Positions 11,244 through 20,212 of a stretch of 34,321 nucleotides of DNA are shown one piece after another. Numbering within the stretch: position 1 is the first letter of the stretch; every line of letters begins with the position of its first letter. Source of the stretch: an uncultured Erythrobacteraceae bacterium (GTDB taxonomy: Bacteria; Pseudomonadota; Alphaproteobacteria; Sphingomonadales; Sphingomonadaceae); the NCBI GenBank assembly GCA_950071875.1, contig CATMNW010000003.1, positions 1 to 34,321 on the forward strand, written 5' to 3'. The notes beneath the pieces are model-generated. The model was given only the letters and a program-made list of their open reading frames with translations. It made no database searches and was not told the origin of the DNA. The position numbers and the translations under genes were made by a program.

Positions 11244-12076
11244 GATTGCAATTGCTCCAGATATCCGCGCGCCTTGTTTGCCTCGTTGCTTTGTGGCGCC
11301 ACCTCGAGAACGCTTTCGAAGCTGCGGCGCGCCTCTTCATCTCTGCCGGACAGCGCGGCAATAACGCCTGCTTCGAGTCCTACCGCCGGATCCTGCGGCG
11401 AAAGCAGTGCAGCCTGCGCGATCTGTTCGCGAGCCTCCCCCAGCCTTTCCAGGCGCCGGGCAAGCGTAGCCGAGAGCAGCCATGCCCGTGCATTCGCCGG
11501 GTTGCTGGCCCGAGCTGCAGCGAGTGCCGCAACCGCCTCGTCGTTGCGTCCGAGAGCGACGAGGGCGCGCGCGCGGTCGACATGGACGCTTGCGGTAAGT
11601 TCGGTGTCGCCAGCTTCCGTGGCATAACTCACGGCGCGGCCGAACGCGATTTCGGCGATGGCTGGCTTGTCCTGCGCCATCGCGGCATTTCCGGACATGG
11701 CGGCAAGGCGCGATTGATAGGAGGGGGCGCCCGGCGGAACTTCACCCGCAGCGAGGTCGAAGGCTCGCTGGGCGCCATCGAAATCTTCCTGCCGCACGAG
11801 GGCAAGGCCGAGGCAATGGGCCGATTGCGCAAGTTCGAGCTGGTGGCCAGCGGTTTCGCGCCAGGTCTGCGCCATATCGCTGGCGGCTTCCGGATCATCG
11901 GCTGCAAGAGTGACGCATTCGGCCAGCTTGCCGCCGGAGTTGACCGATGTTTGGGGGGCGGTTTCTACCGTACGCTCCGGCCGCTCGCGCAGTTCATCCG
12001 GTAGACCGGGAAAGGCGTTGGCAGTCGGATTGGGGCCGACCTGCATCACAAGCAGGGCGATTGCGGAGGCGATCAT
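11240..12076 (-). CDS. TPR-repeat protein, probably exported
   Basis: Internal start MIASAIALLVMQVGPNPTANAFPG (signal-like N-terminus), then alanine-rich TPR-like repeats (LARRLERLGEAREQIAQAALLSPQDPAVGLEAGVIAALSGRDEEARRSFESVLEVAPQ). ATGA overlap with the upstream hydrolase. The longer ORF start in the track is not needed. Confidence 0.8.
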   Translation of the reverse strand: MIASAIALLVMQVGPNPTANAFPGLPDELRERPERTVETAPQTSVNSGGKLAECVTLAADDPEAASDMAQTWRETAGHQLELAQSAHCLGLALVRQEDFDGAQRAFDLAAGEVPPGAPSYQSRLAAMSGNAAMAQDKPAIAEIAFGRAVSYATEAGDTELTASVHVDRARALVALGRNDEAVAALAAARASNPANARAWLLSATLARRLERLGEAREQIAQAALLSPQDPAVGLEAGVIAALSGRDEEARRSFESVLEVAPQSNEANKARGYLEQLQS

Positions 12077-12852
12077 GCGGTACCTTTCGAAAGAGCTTCG
12101 ACCGTGCGCAGCAGCAGGGCAATATCCTGTTCCCGCGAAAGCCGGTGATCGCCGTCCTTTAGCAGCGTGACCTGTATATCGTCCGAACGCAGGGCTTCGG
12201 CCAATTGCATGCTGATGTTCCACGGAACGTCGGTGTCGCGCTGGCTGTGGATCAGGCGAACCGGGGCATCGATCGGAATTTCGGCGCCAAGAAGGAGCTG
12301 TGACTGCCCATCCGCCCAGAACGCCGGGTGCATCGGTGTGGGGTCCGGACCATAGGGGTTTTCGTCGTACACCGTTTCGCCCCCGGCGAGTTTCGCCTTG
12401 TCCATGTCCGACCGGCCCCAGTCGGTGAAATCGGGTGCGGAAGCGACGCCGATCATTCCGGCCAGCCGGCCTTCCAGCTTCATGCCGACCATCAGCATAA
12501 GCCAGCCACCCATCGATGATCCTATTATAATAACCGGGCCGTCGAGTACCGATTCGATCAGCGCAAGGACTTCGTCGCACCAGCGTGAGAGCGTTCCATT
12601 GGCAAAATCGCCCTCGCTCTGACCGCAGCCGGAGTAGTCCAGCAGCAGGCAGGCGCGACCTTGTTCGCGTGCCCAGTCGAACAGGGCCGTCGCCTTGCCG
12701 CCGGTCATGTCGGACAGGTACCCGGGCAGGAACACGAGTGCGGGGCCTGAGCCGCGAATGTGCCGATAGGCGATACGCCGCCCGTCGGGCATGGCGAAAT
12801 GTTTCGTGTCGAACATGGCTCTCGATGTCGCGTCGAGACCCGTGGATTGCAA
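12073..12852 (-). CDS. Alpha/beta hydrolase
   Basis: GSGPALVFLPGYLSDMTGGKA, LLLDYSGCGQSEG, nucleophile elbow GSSMGG, C-terminal DGDHRLS. Confidence 0.9.
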   Translation of the reverse strand: MQSTGLDATSRAMFDTKHFAMPDGRRIAYRHIRGSGPALVFLPGYLSDMTGGKATALFDWAREQGRACLLLDYSGCGQSEGDFANGTLSRWCDEVLALIESVLDGPVIIIGSSMGGWLMLMVGMKLEGRLAGMIGVASAPDFTDWGRSDMDKAKLAGGETVYDENPYGPDPTPMHPAFWADGQSQLLLGAEIPIDAPVRLIHSQRDTDVPWNISMQLAEALRSDDIQVTLLKDGDHRLSREQDIALLLRTVEALSKGTA

Positions 12853-12856
12853 GGCC

Positions 12857-13933
12857 TCAGAAAAACTCGAATTCCTCGACTTCGGGATCCTGCTCGCACA
12901 TGGTTTTGAGAGCTTTGAATTCGTCTTCGGTCAGCACGGGGGGATATTCCGCACCTTTCCGCGCGGCATCGCGATAGGCTTTGGCACGTTCGCCGGATGA
13001 CGGATGGCTGGCCAGCCATCCCACCAGCGCGTTGCTGTCTTCGGTATCGCCGTATTCGTCGGCCATGCGTTCGAAGAACCCGGCTGCACCCAGTGGCGAG
13101 ACATTGCTTTGTGCCATGCGGGCGCGGGCGTAATCGTCCGCTTCGCGTTCCGCGTCGCGTGAATACCCCATGGAAGCGAGGCCGAAGACCGAATTGGTCA
13201 CCCCCGAATCCGCACCTGCAAGCAGGATCGAAAGACCGAACTGGCGTAGCAGCGCGGTCATCACGTGCCTTTCGCGTACGTGGCCGACTTCGTGTGCCAG
13301 CACGCCTGCCAATTCCTCGGCACTTTCCGCCTGCTGTACCAGCCCGTCGAACAGCAGCACCTGTCCACCGGGTAGGGCCACGGCGTTGACCATTTCCATG
13401 TTGGCCACGCCTGCGCGCACCTTTTCCTCTTCCGGATCGACCTTCTCGAGCAGCTTGGCGAGTGCAGCGTCGCCGGCAGGCGTGTGGCAGATGCGGCCAC
13501 CGAAATCGCCGACCATTGCGTCACCGATGTTGCGTTCCCAGCTTGTCGGGATGCGCGGGCCGAGCCAGTCGGGCGCGGTCATGAACAGCGCGACTGCCGC
13601 GATACTGACGACTGCGAAAATACCGGCTGCTTTCCCGAGGCCGAGGCGGTCGACCCAGGCTCCATACGTATGCGCGGCCGGAAGCCGTGCGGCGAGGCCC
13701 GGCGGGATATCTGCTGGCAATATCAAACGGAAATCGGGCGTGCTTTCGCGGCGATAGATGACGGTCCGGGACCGCGCTTCGCCAAAGACAAGGTCGCTGG
13801 CGGCGAACCCGTCCCTTGCTGTCGGGGACGTTAGCTCGAAAGTCTCACCCCCGTCCCACGTCAATTCGCCCGAATGGCGAACCGCGCTCGTGCCGTCGTA
13901 CCATTGCGCTTCTGTCTTGAATGGGCTCTCCAT
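12857..13933 (-). CDS. M48 family metalloprotease
   Basis: HEVGHV zinc motif in LAGVLAHEVGHVRERHVM, EREADDYA downstream, one N-terminal transmembrane segment. MESPFKTEAQWYDG start at 13933. Confidence 0.92.
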   Translation of the reverse strand: MESPFKTEAQWYDGTSAVRHSGELTWDGGETFELTSPTARDGFAASDLVFGEARSRTVIYRRESTPDFRLILPADIPPGLAARLPAAHTYGAWVDRLGLGKAAGIFAVVSIAAVALFMTAPDWLGPRIPTSWERNIGDAMVGDFGGRICHTPAGDAALAKLLEKVDPEEEKVRAGVANMEMVNAVALPGGQVLLFDGLVQQAESAEELAGVLAHEVGHVRERHVMTALLRQFGLSILLAGADSGVTNSVFGLASMGYSRDAEREADDYARARMAQSNVSPLGAAGFFERMADEYGDTEDSNALVGWLASHPSSGERAKAYRDAARKGAEYPPVLTEDEFKALKTMCEQDPEVEEFEFF

Positions 13934-13937
13934 CGGG

Positions 13938-15029
13938 TCAGATCGCCCCCATGTCGAACGCATCCAGCAGCCCTTCGCCATGTTTGGCCGTACTGGTCTG
14001 TGACTGGGTCAGCTCGTCGAGCAGTATCTCCCCTCCAGCCTCGAGATGGGTCATGAAGAACTTCCAGTGTCGATAGGACAGGAAGATCAATCCGATGCCG
14101 AAAGTGAAGACGACCAGCACCGCATCGATGACGAGCAGCTTGATCCAGTCGATGGTGGAAGCTTCGAAAGTGAAGTGCAATTCGCGCCACCGTGTAGCGC
14201 CTACGACCTCGCGGTAGAATTTCGCATAGAAAGCCACCGCGATCAGGCCCAGTCCAAGATAGAAGAACAGGATAAGGCCGAGAAATCCCAGGAAGCCGCC
14301 TATCGCCACCCCGTCTTCACCGCCGACGCCATACCCCGCAAGCATACCCATGCCGGCCATGATGACGCCACCCACGAACAGCACGAACGGGGCAAGGTAG
14401 AACAGCAGGAACCGTGCGAAAACACCGCCTGGTTCCGCACTTGTTTCGAACGCGAAGGGGCCGAAACTCATCTTGTTCCAGCGTTCGTTCCAAAGGCTGG
14501 TCATCGACCATGGGATCAGAAGGCCAGCCGGCAACCAGCCGACAATGTTCTTCCACATGTAGGACAGACCGAAGACGAACCCGTTGTGATCGCTTCCGCC
14601 ACGGATGCCGCGCCAGCGGGTGCGCGACAAGCGGTACCTCAGACCCCGGAAGCGCGCCACGCCGCCCAGATAGAAGATGGAAGCAAAGGCCAGCACACCA
14701 AGCGCTGTGCCGATGGCTTCGTGCCCCCGGGCGATCAGCGCCTGCGCGATGAAGGTCACGCCGAAATAGGGTACGCCGAACAGGACCAGCACGATCAGGA
14801 ACCCGAGGAACAGTTCCTTGCCGGTGCCGGACCATTCCAGGTGTTCGTCCACGAAACGCGTGCGCGACCAGAGGTATTGTCGCTCGCGTGCAGTGGCCCA
14901 GAACCGGTATATGCCCAGCGTGACGATCGTCAGCAGCAGGTTCGGCAAGGCAATCCGGGCGAAATCCTTCCAGTTGCCTTCGAATACGAAAGCACTGTCT
15001 GCTCCATCGATATCGTGCGACCCGCCCAT
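13938..15029 (-). CDS. DUF898 / YjgN-like multipass membrane protein
   Basis: FEGNWKDFARIALPNLLLTIVTLGIYRFWATARERQYLWSRTRFVDEHLEWSGTGKELFLGF, typical of DUF898; immediately upstream of M48. MGGSHD start chosen. Confidence 0.85.
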   Translation of the reverse strand: MGGSHDIDGADSAFVFEGNWKDFARIALPNLLLTIVTLGIYRFWATARERQYLWSRTRFVDEHLEWSGTGKELFLGFLIVLVLFGVPYFGVTFIAQALIARGHEAIGTALGVLAFASIFYLGGVARFRGLRYRLSRTRWRGIRGGSDHNGFVFGLSYMWKNIVGWLPAGLLIPWSMTSLWNERWNKMSFGPFAFETSAEPGGVFARFLLFYLAPFVLFVGGVIMAGMGMLAGYGVGGEDGVAIGGFLGFLGLILFFYLGLGLIAVAFYAKFYREVVGATRWRELHFTFEASTIDWIKLLVIDAVLVVFTFGIGLIFLSYRHWKFFMTHLEAGGEILLDELTQSQTSTAKHGEGLLDAFDMGAI

Positions 15030-15101
15030 TCCTGAAAACCCCCTTCGATCCCTGTCCGGCCACGTCGGGTATCGAAGGGGTCGTGTCAATCGGCGTCGGT
15101 G

Positions 15102-15296
15102 CTATTCGTCGCGCAGGAAAATCTCTTCGATTGCCATTTCGAATACGTCGGCGATGCGAAAGGCGAGCGGTAGAGAAGGGTCATAGCGGCCGGTTTCGAT
15201 GGCGTTCACGCTCTGGCGGGAAACGTCGAGACGTGTGGCGAGGTCCTGCTGGCTCCAGTCGCGTTCGGCGCGCAGGACCTTGAGGCGGTTCTTCAT
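15102..15296 (-). CDS. Small XRE-family helix-turn-helix transcriptional regulator
   Basis: MKNRLKVLRAERDWSQQDLATRLDVSRQSVNAIETGRYDPSLPLAFRIADVFEMAIEEIFLRDE, a classic compact HTH. Confidence 0.92.
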   Translation of the reverse strand: MKNRLKVLRAERDWSQQDLATRLDVSRQSVNAIETGRYDPSLPLAFRIADVFEMAIEEIFLRDE

Positions 15297-15868
15297 GCGC
15301 CGCGCACCTTCTGCCACAGTTGCGCAAGGCCCAGTCCGATGGCCCAGACAGGCAATACCCACCAGGCCCAGATATGCGGGACCAGTTCGAACATCTCCAG
15401 GAAACCCCAGAAAATGCCTACGGCCAGCACGAAGCCCAGTGCTACGAGCGATGCCATGATCGTGCGGTGGCGCAGGTATTCGTCCTGTTCATCCGCAATA
15501 TAGCGGGCCATGGCCCAGATGATCCCGAAGGTCGGCAGGGTCGGCAAAAGCGAAATCGCGAAAACGACCGGGCGGCTGAGTTCGTAATCGTTCCACAATG
15601 TTACCGCGATGCCGAGACCGAGCACATAGCCAAAGCTGCTCAACAGTACGCGCTGGTTATAAGTGGCCATGGCCGGGCTGGCGCAGGAACCTGCGCGCCG
15701 CATGGGAATGATGAGTGAACCGGTAGCGATTGCCAGCAGGATGAAGCCGGTTGTCCCGTTGATCGCACCGCTGATCCTGAGTGCGCCGATGATCGCCGTG
15801 CTCAGGAAAAAGAGGCTGACCCACAGGCGGTGCGAGCGCTTCGGAGGCACGGTGTCGCCGCCGGTCAT
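15293..15868 (-). CDS. Integral membrane protein of unknown function
   Basis: Open frame with multiple hydrophobic segments. ATGA overlap with the XRE gene and with the next upstream ORF. Confidence 0.8.
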   Translation of the reverse strand: MTGGDTVPPKRSHRLWVSLFFLSTAIIGALRISGAINGTTGFILLAIATGSLIIPMRRAGSCASPAMATYNQRVLLSSFGYVLGLGIAVTLWNDYELSRPVVFAISLLPTLPTFGIIWAMARYIADEQDEYLRHRTIMASLVALGFVLAVGIFWGFLEMFELVPHIWAWWVLPVWAIGLGLAQLWQKVRGA

Positions 15869-16038
15869 GCCCGCACCTTTTGGCAGGTGCCCGGTTTGAT
15901 GAAGCCCAATGTCGCCAGCACCGGCAGGGCGATGACGCTGTACTGTGCCAGCTCTTCCGGCACGATGCCGAAAACTGCGAGCAGGGCGATGCCGAGCAGC
16001 GCAGCGGCCCAGAACAGCGAGTGTCTGAATATGTTCAT
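15865..16038 (-). CDS. Small membrane protein of unknown function (57 aa)
   Basis: MNIFRHSLFWAAALLGIALLAVFGIVPEELAQYSVIALPVLATLGFIKPGTCQKVRA. First gene of the XRE cassette, with AAGGAAAGG SD-like sequence upstream. Confidence 0.75.
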   Translation of the reverse strand: MNIFRHSLFWAAALLGIALLAVFGIVPEELAQYSVIALPVLATLGFIKPGTCQKVRA

Positions 16039-16058
16039 GGCAATTGTCCTTTCCTTGA

Positions 16059-16109
16059 TGTAAAGCAACATTTACATCGAACGCGCAATCTAGTCAAGCA
16101 AACTTTACA
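16059..16109 (-). promoter_or_regulatory. Candidate operator pair and promoter for the XRE/membrane-protein cassette
   Basis: TGTAAAGCAACATTTACA at 16059-16076 contains a perfect TGTAAA-N6-TTTACA inverted repeat. A related AGTCAAGCAAACTTTACA lies at 16092-16109 (14/18 identical, same register). On the minus strand a TTGACT -35-like element lies in the distal copy, and a weak -10-like TAAATG in the proximal copy. Confidence 0.6.
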
Positions 16110-16198
16110 TTATGTCGCTCCTCCTTGCCATGGCCGCGAATTGTCTTGTCATGACAATGTCTTCGGACGCAGGCAGTCAGGCGAGATAGGAGAGCCCG

Positions 16199-17863
16199 AT
16201 GATCGCAACCGAACCGCCTGCCGCCGCCCGAATGCCTGCACTCGATCGCCGATCCTTGCTGAAGGGCGGAATTCTTGCAGGCGGGCTGGCTGGCTCACCG
16301 CTCGCTGCCCGGCTCGATCCGGCCTCCGCCGGTTTCACCCACGGTGTCGCCAGCGGGGAGCCGGGCCCCGACCGGGTCCTGCTCTGGACGCGTCATGTTG
16401 CGGGACAGGACACGCGGCTCGAATTCGAAGTCAGCGGATCGCTCGATTTCTCGACGGTTTCAGCCGGTGGTTCGGTTACGGCCAGCGCTGACAACGACTG
16501 GTGTTGCAAGGCTTGGGCGGACGGGCTCGAGCCGGGGCGATGGTATTACTATCGGTTCACTGCACCCGATGGATCGCATTCCGACATAGGTCGCACGAAA
16601 ACCTTGCCGGTCGGCGCTACCGACCGTTTCAGGATGGCGGTTTTCTCATGTTCGAATATCGGCTTCGGCTGGTTCAACGCTTACGCCCATGCCGCTGCCG
16701 ACGGTGATTTCGACTGCGCCTTGCACCTCGGCGATTATTTCTACGAATACGGTCCCGACACTTATCCCGACCGCGGGCAGGCGGCGCGAAAGGGGCTGCT
16801 TCCTGCGCATGAAATCGTGGCCCTGGCCGATTATCGCATCCGCTATGCCCAATATCGATCGGATGCCGACTTGCGCCGCCTGCACCAGCTTTTTCCGATG
16901 ATCGCAGGCTGGGACGATCACGAAAGTACGAACGATAGCTGGGAAGGCGGGGCACAAAATCACCAGGGCGAAAGCGAAGGTGAATGGTCCGTGCGCAAGG
17001 CCGCTGCGATCAAGGCCTATCGCGAATGGATGCCGGTTTCGGAGGAACCCTGGGCGGCTTATGAGGTCGGCGATCTCGCTACGCTGTTCCGGCTTGAAAC
17101 GCGCCTCACCGCTCGCGCCGAACAGTTTTCGATCGGCAAGATCCTTAGCGGCAAAACTGCTCCCGAAGATGCAATGGCTGCGCTGGTCGCATTCCGCGAA
17201 GGGGATTATCGCGATGGCGACCGCGAATTGCTCGGGATGCAACAACAGGCGTGGCTGGCCGACGGCCTCAAACGCTCGGCAGACGCTGGGAAGGTCTGGC
17301 AGGTTCTGGTGCAACAGGTCCTGATGGGGCGCCTCGCAAGTTCGCCGGACCTCACCGACAACCTGCCGGCAAACCTTCCCGATTATATTCGCCAGCGCAT
17401 CCTTGCCGGGGCCATGGCCAGCCGCGCCGAACTGCCGCTCAACATGGATGCCTGGGATGGTTATCCCGCAGCGCGCGACCGCGTTTTTTCAGCCGCGCTG
17501 GAGGCGAATGCCAATCTGGTCAGCCTGGCAGGCGACACGCATAATGCCTGGGCTTTCGACCTCGACCGTGCAGGCGAGAAAGTGGGTGTGGAATTCGGCG
17601 GCCACTCCGTGACCTCGCCCGGCTTCGAAAGCTATCTTTCCCATCTCGCCCCGCGCGATCTGGAACGGGCGACGGTGGCCCATAATCCACAGTTGAAGTG
17701 GATGGATGGACAGCATCGTGGTTACATGGCGGTCGAACTAAGCCCTGGCAGTGCGACCAGCGAATACCGGATGCTTTCGAATGTCCGCGAAAAAGGGGCG
17801 GGCCTGGTTTCCACCAAGCGTATCGCGACTTTGGCAGGCAGCCGCACGCTTGACGTGGGTTGA
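16199..17863 (+). CDS. phoD: PhoD-like alkaline phosphatase, Tat-type N-terminus
   Basis: DRRSLLKGGILAGGLAG (Tat-like), FTHGVASGEPGPDRVLLWTRH, LHLGDYFYEYG, WDDHESTNDSWEGGAQNH, SLAGDTHNAWAFDL. Confidence 0.9.
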   Translation: MIATEPPAAARMPALDRRSLLKGGILAGGLAGSPLAARLDPASAGFTHGVASGEPGPDRVLLWTRHVAGQDTRLEFEVSGSLDFSTVSAGGSVTASADNDWCCKAWADGLEPGRWYYYRFTAPDGSHSDIGRTKTLPVGATDRFRMAVFSCSNIGFGWFNAYAHAAADGDFDCALHLGDYFYEYGPDTYPDRGQAARKGLLPAHEIVALADYRIRYAQYRSDADLRRLHQLFPMIAGWDDHESTNDSWEGGAQNHQGESEGEWSVRKAAAIKAYREWMPVSEEPWAAYEVGDLATLFRLETRLTARAEQFSIGKILSGKTAPEDAMAALVAFREGDYRDGDRELLGMQQQAWLADGLKRSADAGKVWQVLVQQVLMGRLASSPDLTDNLPANLPDYIRQRILAGAMASRAELPLNMDAWDGYPAARDRVFSAALEANANLVSLAGDTHNAWAFDLDRAGEKVGVEFGGHSVTSPGFESYLSHLAPRDLERATVAHNPQLKWMDGQHRGYMAVELSPGSATSEYRMLSNVREKGAGLVSTKRIATLAGSRTLDVG

Positions 17864-18093
17864 GGTAACGGTCTGCGCCCGCTATCTGGCAGGATATGGC
17901 GCATATGCGGATCTTTCACACGACTACCACCACCCCGTGTATCCGGGGGCGGGGGTTCGCAGTTTAAGCGATCCGCCGCCGCCCGGTTTTGGGCGGACTG
18001 GCGTTACCTCCTGAAATCGCAATTCCTCCAAAACGCCGCTTCAAGCGCATGGCGTCCTGTGCCATGGGCTGCGTCAAGGAAACGGATGAGACG

Positions 18094-20106
18094 ATGACGG
18101 AACTGCTCAAGATCAGCCTGCCCGATGGTTCGGTGCGCGAAATGGAAGAAGGCTCGACGCCTGCGGATGTGGCTGCGGCAATCGGGCCGGGACTTGCCAA
18201 GGCCGCCATCGCCGCGAGGGTCGACGGCGAATTGCGCGACATCAATCGCCCCTTCGAAGGCGACGCCGAACTGGCACTGGTCACTGCGCGCGACGAGGAA
18301 GACGCGCTTGAACTTGCCCGGCACGATTTCGCGCATGTGCTCGCCGAAGCGGTCCAGTCGCTCTTCCCCGGTACGCAGATTACTTTCGGCCCCGCGACAG
18401 ACGATGGTTTCTATTACGATGTGAAGGCGCCCGAAACGCGTGAGCCGTTCAGCATGGACGATCTCCCGGCGATCGAGGAGGAAATGCGCCGCATCATCAA
18501 GGCAGACAAGCCGCTTAAGCGGGAAGTCTGGAGTCGCCAGCAGCTGATCGAAAAGTGGGAAGCCGAAGGCGAAGTCTTCAAGGCCGAATGGGCGAAGGAA
18601 CTGCCCGAGCATGAAGAGCTGACGGTTTACTGGTCCGGCGAGGACTGGCTCGACATGTGCCGCGGACCGCATCTCGCCTCTACGGGCAAGCTGGACCCGC
18701 AGGCATTCAAGCTGATGCGGGTAGCAGGTGCATACTGGCGCGGCGATCAGAAGAACGCACAGCTGACGCGCATTTACGGGACGGGCTGGCTCAACAAGAA
18801 GCAGCTCAACCAGCATCTCGTCCGGCTGGAAGAAGCAGCCAAACGCGACCACCGCAAGCTGGGTCGCGAAATGGACCTGTTCCATCTGCAGGAAGAAGCG
18901 CACGGCAGCGTCTTCTGGCACCCTAAGGGCTATCGTATCTGGCGCGAGCTCGAAGCCTATATGCGCCGCAAGATGGACGGCGGCGGATATCGCGAGATCA
19001 AGACCCCGCAGCTCATGGACGTACGCCAGTGGGAGCAATCGGGCCACTGGGGCAAATATGCCGAGAACATGTTCGCCGTCCCCGACATGGTCCCCGAAGT
19101 GGACGACAGCGGGGCAGGTGCGCATCCCAGCGTGGCGAAAGATGCGGACTGGATGGCGATCAAGCCCATGAACTGCCCTGCTCACGTCCTTGTGTTCAAG
19201 CAGGGCATCACCTCATACCGCGACCTGCCGATCCGGCTGGGCGAGATGGGTTGCTGTCACCGCAACGAACCGCATGGCGCGCTGCACGGGCTGATGCGCG
19301 TGCGCCAGTTCACGCAGGACGATGCCCATATTTTTTGCACCGAAGGGCAGGTTGTCGAAGAGGTCCGCGCCTTCTGCAAGCTGGCGGAGGGCGTGTACCG
19401 GGACTTCGGCTTCACCTTCGCGATCAAGCTCGCGCTGCGGCCGGAAAAAAGGCTTGGTTCCGATGCGGACTGGGACAAGGCCGAGCAGGAACTGCGCGAC
19501 GCCGTGGCCGAAGCGGGTATGATGAACGAGGAGTTCGGCTGGGAAGAGCTGGAAGGCGAAGGCGCATTCTACGCGCCCAAGCTCGAATGGCACCTCACCG
19601 ATGCGATCGGGCGAACCTGGCAGGTGGGCACGATCCAGGGTGACCGTGTTCTGCCCGATCGCCTCGATGCAACCTATGTGGGCGAGGATGGCGAAAAACA
19701 CCGCCCCGTCATGCTGCACCGCGCGATCTTCGGGTCTTATGAACGCTTCATCGGCATCCTGATCGAACACTATGCCGGCCGTCTGCCAAGCTGGCTCGCC
19801 CCCGTGCAGGCGGTTGTCGCGACCATCGTGTCCGATGCCGACGATTACGCGGGAGAAGCGGTTGGCAAGTTGAAGGCCGCCGGCATCCGCGTGGAAAGCG
19901 ATCTGCGCAACGAGAAGATCAACTACAAGGTCCGCGAACACTCCTTGGCCAAGGTTCCGCACCTGCTGGTCGTCGGCAAACGTGAGGCCGAGGAGGGCAC
20001 CGTTGCGGTTCGGACGCTAGGCGAGAAGGAACAGAAGGTGATGTCGCTCGACGAAGCGATTGTAATGCTTCGCGAAGAAGCGACGCCGCCGGACCTTCGC
20101 AACTGA
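18094..20106 (+). CDS. thrS: Threonyl-tRNA synthetase
   Basis: N-terminal TGS domain, second additional domain, class II motifs ([57 protein letters not shown]). [16 protein letters not shown] start chosen over the extended TTG ORF start. Confidence 0.96.
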   Translation: MTELLKISLPDGSVREMEEGSTPADVAAAIGPGLAKAAIAARVDGELRDINRPFEGDAELALVTARDEEDALELARHDFAHVLAEAVQSLFPGTQITFGPATDDGFYYDVKAPETREPFSMDDLPAIEEEMRRIIKADKPLKREVWSRQQLIEKWEAEGEVFKAEWAKELPEHEELTVYWSGEDWLDMCRGPHLASTGKLDPQAFKLMRVAGAYWRGDQKNAQLTRIYGTGWLNKKQLNQHLVRLEEAAKRDHRKLGREMDLFHLQEEAHGSVFWHPKGYRIWRELEAYMRRKMDGGGYREIKTPQLMDVRQWEQSGHWGKYAENMFAVPDMVPEVDDSGAGAHPSVAKDADWMAIKPMNCPAHVLVFKQGITSYRDLPIRLGEMGCCHRNEPHGALHGLMRVRQFTQDDAHIFCTEGQVVEEVRAFCKLAEGVYRDFGFTFAIKLALRPEKRLGSDADWDKAEQELRDAVAEAGMMNEEFGWEELEGEGAFYAPKLEWHLTDAIGRTWQVGTIQGDRVLPDRLDATYVGEDGEKHRPVMLHRAIFGSYERFIGILIEHYAGRLPSWLAPVQAVVATIVSDADDYAGEAVGKLKAAGIRVESDLRNEKINYKVREHSLAKVPHLLVVGKREAEEGTVAVRTLGEKEQKVMSLDEAIVMLREEATPPDLRN

Positions 20107-20107
20107 G

Positions 20108-20209
20108 ATGAGCGTGTGCAATGCGGACCCACCGGCGGCCGTTACGATCCTGGTCGAGACGATTGGTGGGCGTGGCGGAACCGTGACCGTTACGCATCCG
20201 GCTCGATAG
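20108..20209 (+). CDS. Possible 33-aa small ORF between thrS and tauE
   Basis: ATG one nt after the thrS stop, reading MSVCNADPPAAVTILVETIGGRGGTVTVTHPAR, stop 3 nt before the tauE ATG. No homology evidence. Confidence 0.25.
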   Translation: MSVCNADPPAAVTILVETIGGRGGTVTVTHPAR

Positions 20210-20212
20210 GCT

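Noticed and set aside
17989-18093. 35-residue N-terminal extension of ThrS from a TTG start
   Set aside because: Low-plausibility peptide. The TGS domain begins normally at the ATG at 18094.
18004-19185. 393-aa minus-strand ORF opposite thrS
   Set aside because: Antisense shadow ORF of thrS; no domain or start-site support.
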